Both the position numbers and the translations under genes were made by a program. A DNA stretch of 19,519 bases from JBIIJL01 sp044233795 (GTDB taxonomy: Bacteria > Pseudomonadota > Gammaproteobacteria > Legionellales > Legionellaceae): positions 1-19,519 of the forward strand of contig JBIIJL010000039.1 of NCBI GenBank assembly GCA_044233795.1, read 5' to 3'. Within the stretch, counting starts at the first letter, position 1. Every line of letters begins with the position of its first letter. Under the pieces are notes generated by a model, which saw nothing but the letters and a program-made list of their open reading frames with translations, did not search any database and had not been told where the DNA came from. Shown piece after piece: positions 15,801-19,519 of this stretch.

Positions 15801-16269
15801 AGTGAGTAAAATTCGTCGCATCATGACCAAACGAGGTAAAAAACTTGCAATCATTGGTTTAGAGGATGTGAGTGGGACTATCGATATCGTAGCGTTTTCA
15901 GAGATTTTCGATGAAACACCGGCGGTCGTCGGACAAATGCTAGTTGTTGATGGCGAACTAGGCCAAGATGATTATACAGGTGGAATCAAGATGACAGCAG
16001 ATGCATTATATGGCATGGAGCAAGCGCGAACGCGCTTTGCTAAATGCTTGATGTTAACTCTCTCTGAAGAAGATGAAATAAGACTGTCAAGTTTAAAAGC
16101 GGTGTTAGAGGCTCATCAAGGCACATGTGTGGTTCAGATTCATTATACCAATCAGCATGCTCAAGCGCGGATTACTCTGGCACCAGAATGGCGAGTCTCG
16201 CCAAGTGATACCTTGTTGATGTTGCTTAAGAGCATTCTTGATGAGGCGCAAGTAAGGATGTGTTATTAA
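12826..16269 (+). CDS. dnaE: DNA polymerase III subunit alpha
   Basis: This is the replicative polymerase subunit of the Pol III core. The 1147 residues compare with 1160 in E. coli. An N-terminal PHP domain begins FVHLRLHSEFSIVDGL. The palm contains VGPGRGSGAGSLVAYA (361-376) and the catalytic aspartates D404 and D406 in MPDFDIDF plus D558 in LVKFDFLGLRTLT, equivalent to E. coli D401, D403 and D555. Helix-hairpin-helix sequence (IYGLGAIKGVGEAAIQ) comes later. An internal clamp-binding motif QTSLF is at 918-922, and an OB fold lies at about 985-1060 (KVTVCGLVSKIRRI). All key residues are intact. GAGGA lies 10 bases upstream of ATG 12826. The stop is one base before the next gene, which could therefore be co-transcribed. 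Confidence 0.97.
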   Translation: MQQRFVHLRLHSEFSIVDGLVELKPLMEALPQKGMAAVALTDFCNLFAVVKFYQAALNAGIKPIIGCDMPCHSVDKPELLSTLVLLCQNEIGYRNLTCLVSRAYQEGQFQGHPRVRADWIASYAEGLIALSGGRTGAIGQALLADDEALAYERALELKAIFPNRLYLEIQRTNRKDEALYNERLVNMAEKLNLPLVATNDVRFLCEDDFEAHEARVCIHEGITLADPRRNKVYSKEQYLCSVDEMAKKFNDLPEALQNSVEIMKRCTVTLDLGHNYLPNFPTPAGSTVENYLAHLAQFGLSKRLAQIVRRHPPPEGVNFNPIPYEERLKLELDVITSMGFSGYFLIVADFIKWAKENGVPVGPGRGSGAGSLVAYALEITDLDPLQYELLFERFLNPERVSMPDFDIDFCMEGRDRVIEYVAEKYGRQSVSQIITFGTMAAKAVVRDVGRVLGHPYGFVDKLAKLIPFEIGITLEKALAQEEELKRRYQDEEEVKELIDLALKLEGKTRNAGKHAGGVVIAPSKLTDFTAIYCEEGSTQLVSQYDKDDVEAVGLVKFDFLGLRTLTIINWALIIINKGRCAQNLPPIDINEIPTDDKNSFDLLKACQTTAVFQLESRGMKELIHRLQPDCFEEVIALVALFRPGPLQSGMVDDFIDRKHGRARVEYPHPLLEPILRPTYGVILYQEQVMQIAQVLAKYTLGAADLLRRAMGKKKPEEMAKQRAVFNQGAVDAGVDAKVANTIFDLMEKFAGYGFNKSHSAAYALVAYQTAWLKAHYPAAFMAAQLSADMDNTDKVGVMIQESVRMKLTVLPPSINRSQYSFTKVDDTTIIYGLGAIKGVGEAAIQMIVDEREQHGNFTGLFNLLKRIDPKKMNRRLLEALIKSSAMDDFGVERAVLLASIDKAIQVSTAHHQHQNSGQTSLFSLFEDTIVEEDYVPTPSSTTKERLDFEKETLGLYLTGHPASTYQQELQGFIEPIMMLNASKRKKVTVCGLVSKIRRIMTKRGKKLAIIGLEDVSGTIDIVAFSEIFDETPAVVGQMLVVDGELGQDDYTGGIKMTADALYGMEQARTRFAKCLMLTLSEEDEIRLSSLKAVLEAHQGTCVVQIHYTNQHAQARITLAPEWRVSPSDTLLMLLKSILDEAQVRMCY

Positions 16270-16270
16270 C

Positions 16271-16897
16271 ATGGCGTATCGTATCATAGAGATATGTTTT
16301 ATATTTTTGTCTTTTCGACGCTTCAATATGTTTGCGTTCTTGTTGGTTTTTTTTTCAACAGGTTTTGCAGCCTTAAATGAGAACCTCATTTTCAGAGACT
16401 TTTGGAGCCCTACATATCATATCGAGCGATTAAATTATTGTCTGCTTGATGGTAAAACTTGTGGTCTTAAAGTTGCCCATCAATATTGTCAATTGATGGG
16501 TTACAATAAGGCTTCAAAAGCCTTGATTGAATATAACGTTGGGTTGACTCATATTCTTTGGACACGCAAACAGTGTAAAAGTTGGCGCTGCAATGGATTT
16601 AAGGTCATCTCGTGCGTTGGACATTTTAAGAAAAAGCCTGTGAGTGATGTTTACTATCGTGAAAAGCGCTTTGTTTTTCCCCGTATAAGACACTATAGAG
16701 TTGACTGGTGCTACGACGCTGATAGCAAAGGATGTGGTATACAAGCGGCCAATGCATTTTGTCAAAGCATGGGATATCGCCGTGCTGCACGCTTTAAGCA
16801 AGAAAGACATGTTCTTGCCACAAAATCGATAGGTAGCCAGAAATTATGTTTTGGTCCTGCATGTAGTGGCTTTAAAGATGTGGTTTGCTACCGATAA
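16271..16897 (+). CDS. exported cysteine-rich protein with two six-cysteine repeats
   Basis: Function is unknown. After a hydrophobic N-terminus (MFAFLLVFFSTGFAALN, residues 20-36) come two copies of one domain. Unit 1 has C57, C64, C73, C102, C107, C115; unit 2 has C147, C155, C164, C193, C198, C206. Spacings are 7/8, 9, 29, 5 and 8, nearly identical. Shared motifs are [NW]YC or DWC, CGxxxAxxxCQxMGY, and C(x4)CxGFKxxxC. Such regular cysteines in an exported protein suggest disulfide bonds. I recall similar single-domain proteins annotated as hypothetical in bacteria. ATG 16271 is one base after dnaE and has AAGGA about 12 bases upstream. Starting at ATG 16328 would give a cleaner signal peptide, but that ATG has no ribosome-binding site. 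The 3' end converges on zapD, three bases away. Confidence 0.75.
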   Translation: MAYRIIEICFIFLSFRRFNMFAFLLVFFSTGFAALNENLIFRDFWSPTYHIERLNYCLLDGKTCGLKVAHQYCQLMGYNKASKALIEYNVGLTHILWTRKQCKSWRCNGFKVISCVGHFKKKPVSDVYYREKRFVFPRIRHYRVDWCYDADSKGCGIQAANAFCQSMGYRRAARFKQERHVLATKSIGSQKLCFGPACSGFKDVVCYR

Positions 16898-16900
16898 CGG

Positions 16901-17647
16901 TTACAGTTGGCAAATGGCCAAATCTATTTTGGTATCGGCTCGGCATACTTCATGCATGGAGTTTGCTTCACAGAGTCTTAGACTTAAACCATGATGGCCA
17001 AGTTGCATTTTTGGAACAATGCCCGAATTTTTGTCCATGCGCAGTAAAATCAGGTGGCACGAGGTTTTTGAAGGCAGAGAACGTTGGTAAAATCCATTGA
17101 GTAGGGCAATTTCATCGAAGGCTGCGGTATTGCGTAGCAATGTCAAATAAACTTTTACTGTATTAGAAAGGGTGTTTAGTTGTTTGAGCCAGAGCGCTAA
17201 ATCGAATTGGCGTTTTTGGGCATTACTTTCAAGCCATAACAATAGTTGTGGTGAGTGTAATTCACAGTCGTTGTAAGATAGGGTTTCGGAGACTCTTAGG
17301 GATTGTAAAAATTGATTCTGATGGATAGATTCTCCAAATCTTCCTGCCACATGGCTTAATTGTTGAACTTGTATAAATAGGTCAGCATATAGCTTGTTTG
17401 AAATCGTGGTGTGGGACTTCTTGAGTGCATGCTCAATACGCATGAACTCTTTTAAAAAACGGCTCTTAAGTTCAGGTTTTTCAATGAGCTTAGTGATTTC
17501 AATAATGTTTTTAAGAGCATAATGATGAATAACGGGGTGAGCCTCTTCAAGAGCTTGTTCAACGGTTAAAAACAAGCACTCAAGCCTTAATGCTATTTTC
17601 GGCAGGTAATGCGTTGCGAGTTGGAAGGTTATAGTATCTTGCTGCAT
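16901..17647 (-). CDS. zapD: cell division protein ZapD
   Basis: ZapD (YacF) binds the C-terminal tail of FtsZ and bundles its filaments at the division ring in the cytoplasm. The 248 residues are close to the 247 of E. coli ZapD. Recognisable stretches are ITFQLATHYLPKIALRLECLF at the start (E. coli [20 protein letters not shown]; shared LR-E-L), LKEFMRIEHAL, LLLWLESNAQKRQFDLALWL, and the most conserved block, LLNGFYQRSLPSK, followed by GHHGLSLRL near the C-terminus. The conservation outside these blocks is modest, as usual for this family. AGGAG lies about 13 bases upstream of ATG 17647, further than optimal. In many gammaproteobacteria zapD sits beside coaE and yacG; here it stands alone, convergent with the cysteine-rich gene and divergent from the DUF2147 gene. 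Confidence 0.85.
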   Translation of the reverse strand: MQQDTITFQLATHYLPKIALRLECLFLTVEQALEEAHPVIHHYALKNIIEITKLIEKPELKSRFLKEFMRIEHALKKSHTTISNKLYADLFIQVQQLSHVAGRFGESIHQNQFLQSLRVSETLSYNDCELHSPQLLLWLESNAQKRQFDLALWLKQLNTLSNTVKVYLTLLRNTAAFDEIALLNGFYQRSLPSKTSCHLILLRMDKNSGIVPKMQLGHHGLSLRLCEANSMHEVCRADTKIDLAICQL

Positions 17648-17810
17648 AAATGAACGCTTTCTCCTAAGCTGTTTCCCTAGACTAACATAAAATTGGGTTG
17701 ATGCAAAAAAAACACTTGATTATCATCCTAAAATCTGTTCAATCTACGCAACGAATTATAACAGGATCTGATCACCGCTTATTGTTCTAATAATATCAAA
17801 GGAGTGTTTA

Positions 17811-18260
17811 ATGCGACGAAATGCACAGTCTGTTGTCTTTTTTTTAGCTTTGTTTTGGGTGTCCTTGCTCGCTGCAAGTCCCTCTCCAGACGGATATTGG
17901 ACGATGATTGATGACAAAACAGGGAAACCTCGTGTCTTGGTCAACGTAATGGTCAATGATGGAGTATTAAGCGGTGTTATTGAAGATGTGTATAAGCAAC
18001 CCGGGGATAAAGGATTTTGTTCTAAGTGTCCAGGTGAATTTAAAGATAAACCTACGCAGGGGTTACGTTTTGTTTGGGGTTTAAGGGAAAGCAGCCCAGG
18101 TTTGTGGGATGGTGGACAAATTCTTGATCCTAAAACTGGGAAAATCTATCGTGTAAAAATGACTATTAAAAGTAAAAAAATGTATGTCAGAGGTTACGTT
18201 GGTTTTTCAATGCTTGGGCGAACACAAATATGGTTACGAGGAAAGGACGTTACTTTTTGA
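17811..18260 (+). CDS. exported DUF2147 family protein
   Basis: The family has no established biochemical function. Residues 1-22 (MRRNAQSVVFFLALFWVSLLAA) are a signal peptide with a basic start, so the mature protein of about 127 residues is periplasmic. The domain is recognisable from SPDGYWTMIDDKTGKPR, the CSKCPGEFKDKP motif, GLRFVWGLR, and GGQILDPKTGKIYRVKM followed by VRGYVGFSMLGRTQIW. The two cysteines of CSKC may bind metal or form a disulfide, which is inference. The ribosome-binding site is strong: AAAGGAG at 17798-17804, six bases before the ATG. The 163-base gap to zapD must hold both divergent promoters, but I could not place them with confidence. Confidence 0.9.
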   Translation: MRRNAQSVVFFLALFWVSLLAASPSPDGYWTMIDDKTGKPRVLVNVMVNDGVLSGVIEDVYKQPGDKGFCSKCPGEFKDKPTQGLRFVWGLRESSPGLWDGGQILDPKTGKIYRVKMTIKSKKMYVRGYVGFSMLGRTQIWLRGKDVTF

Positions 18261-18309
18261 CCTTTGAGTATTACAATACTTCGCTTAACACAAGTCATTT
18301 GTTGGTGCC

Positions 18310-19519
18310 ATGTTAGATTTACAAACGCGAAAAACCACGCGAGAAGCGAAAAAGTCGAGTGATCCACTTAAACGACCCCCACATTCTGCTGAGGCTGAGC
18401 AAGCAATTCTTGGCGGATTGATGCTTGAAAATCAAATGTGGGATAAGGTCAGCTCTAAGGTGTGTGAAGCTGATTTTTATCGTACAGAGCATCGCACGTT
18501 GTTTAAGGCGATATTATCACTGGCTAACAAAAGCCAACCGTTTGATGTTGTCACACTGCTTGATACCTTAAAATCCAACAATGCACTAGATGATGCGGGT
18601 GGAGAGGCTTATCTTTTCGAATTGGCGAACAATACACCAAGTGTTGCAAACGTTGCCGCTTATGCTGATATTGTGCGGGAGAAATCAGTTCAGCGGCAGT
18701 TGATTGCAGTGGCAACAGATATTGCTGACTCTGCCTATAATCCTGGAAATCGAGAAGTGACGGAGTTGCTCGATTTTGCTGAAAGTAAGGTATTCGCTAT
18801 TGCTGAACAAACCGCCCATGAGGGTGGTCCTGAAGTGATCAAATCTATTTTAGTGCGTGCTGTCGAAAGGATTGATGCACTATATCATTCAGGTGATTCA
18901 ATCACGGGGCTTGCAACAGGATTGTCTGATTTAGATGAGTTAACATCAGGACTTCAGTCCTCTGATTTGGTAATTGTTGCTGGTCGACCGTCGATGGGTA
19001 AAACAACACTCGTTATGAATATTGCCGAGCATGCAGCTATAAAAGCATCAAAGCCTGTATTGGTGTTTTCTATGGAAATGCCAGGTGATTCCTTGGCAAT
19101 GCGGATGATGTCATCTCTTGGACGCATTGATCAGCACCGTATTCGTACCGGTAAACTTGATGATGATGATTGGCCACGTATCACTTCAGCTGTACACATG
19201 TTATCCGAAGCTCCTTTATTTATTGATGATACGGCAGCTTTAAGTCCTGCTGAGATGCGAGCAAGGGCGCGGCGTTTGGTCAAAGAGCATGGACCCTTAG
19301 GGTTGATTGTGGTGGATTATTTACAGTTGATGAAAGTACCAGGTTTCAGGGCTGATAACCGAACAGCTGAGATTTCTGAAATTTCAAGAAGCCTTAAGTC
19401 CTTGGCCAAAGAGTTACAGGTGCCGGTGATTGCTTTGTCGCAGTTAAATCGAAGTCTTGAGCAACGACAAGATAAACGACCGGTAATGTCGGATCTTCGT
19501 GAATCTGGTGCGATCGAGC
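18310..19519 (+). CDS. dnaB: replicative DNA helicase DnaB (3' end outside the window)
   Basis: This is the hexameric 5'-3' helicase that unwinds DNA at the replication fork. The first 403 residues are present and the frame runs off the window end. An N-terminal domain begins after a basic, poorly conserved leader: PPHSAEAEQAILGGLMLEN, then FYRTEHRTLFKAI. The RecA-like ATPase domain has Walker A at 225-233 (GRPSMGKTT), FSMEMPGDSLAMRMM, the Walker B region (GLIVVDYLQLM) and the ALSQLNRSLEQRQDKRP motif. MSDLRESGAIE, the last complete stretch, is the start of the conserved C-terminal helicase motif. ATG 18310 fits the family N-terminus; the ribosome-binding site is weak. No rplI, its frequent upstream neighbour, is present; DUF2147 precedes it by 49 bases. 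Confidence 0.96.
   Translation, partial: MLDLQTRKTTREAKKSSDPLKRPPHSAEAEQAILGGLMLENQMWDKVSSKVCEADFYRTEHRTLFKAILSLANKSQPFDVVTLLDTLKSNNALDDAGGEAYLFELANNTPSVANVAAYADIVREKSVQRQLIAVATDIADSAYNPGNREVTELLDFAESKVFAIAEQTAHEGGPEVIKSILVRAVERIDALYHSGDSITGLATGLSDLDELTSGLQSSDLVIVAGRPSMGKTTLVMNIAEHAAIKASKPVLVFSMEMPGDSLAMRMMSSLGRIDQHRIRTGKLDDDDWPRITSAVHMLSEAPLFIDDTAALSPAEMRARARRLVKEHGPLGLIVVDYLQLMKVPGFRADNRTAEISEISRSLKSLAKELQVPVIALSQLNRSLEQRQDKRPVMSDLRESGAIE

Noticed and set aside
16887..16902. ACCG-ATAA-CGGT as a bidirectional terminator between the convergent genes
   Set aside because: The stem is 4 bp, has no T tract on either side and overlaps the coding ends.
18267..18280. AGTAT-TACA-ATACT hairpin after the DUF2147 gene as a terminator
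   Set aside because: The stem is only 5 bp and AT-rich, and no T run follows.

Overview
The window is a chromosomal segment of a gammaproteobacterium. The housekeeping genes (dusA, ligA, yjdM, dnaE, zapD, dnaB) all resemble gammaproteobacterial versions, and zapD is largely confined to beta- and gammaproteobacteria. The AT-leaning composition, a secreted phytochelatin-synthase-like protease, a pyruvate-decarboxylase-type enzyme and a large protein built on 34-residue 'AGLLTGDxAQ' repeats point, by inference, to a host-associated lineage in or near the Legionellales (Legionella/Coxiella relatives). That placement is my judgement from family resemblance; no search was run.

Layout. Positions 1-250 hold the 3' end of a pyruvate/indolepyruvate decarboxylase. 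A good sigma70-type promoter precedes dusA (333-1262), followed by a GC-rich, structured spacer and ligA (1446-3445). ligA is interrupted by an apparent 13-bp net deletion that splits it into two reading frames overlapping as TAATG; the junction coincides with a perfect 7-bp inverted repeat. Next come yjdM/phnA (3608-3946) and an exported phytochelatin-synthase-like peptidase (3998-4732). A compact peptide-ABC-transporter operon follows: a membrane-anchored binding protein and two permeases joined by ATGA overlaps (4867-9286). No ATPase gene accompanies it.

Positions 9300-12700 look like accessory DNA: a 652-residue 34-aa-repeat protein that is a candidate secreted effector, a decayed IS5-type transposase fragment, and a reverse-strand protein of unknown function with a Gln-Asp low-complexity tract encoded by four 12-bp repeats. 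A divergent promoter region containing an 18-bp perfect palindrome separates this from dnaE (12826-16269), which encodes the replicative polymerase alpha subunit.

One base after dnaE is a small exported protein made of two six-cysteine repeats (16271-16897). It converges on zapD (reverse strand, 16901-17647), a FtsZ-bundling division protein. Divergent from zapD is an exported DUF2147 protein (17811-18260), then dnaB (from 18310, cut off by the window end), the replicative helicase. Replication and division functions are thus clustered (ligA, dnaE, zapD, dnaB), although they appear to be separate transcription units.

Most notable points are the broken ligA (an essential gene in most bacteria), the candidate effector, the transporter without an ATPase, the two-unit cysteine-rich exported protein, and the operator-like palindrome upstream of dnaE. 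I found no CRISPR array, tRNA, rRNA or intact mobile element. No stretch longer than 300 bases lacks a gene.
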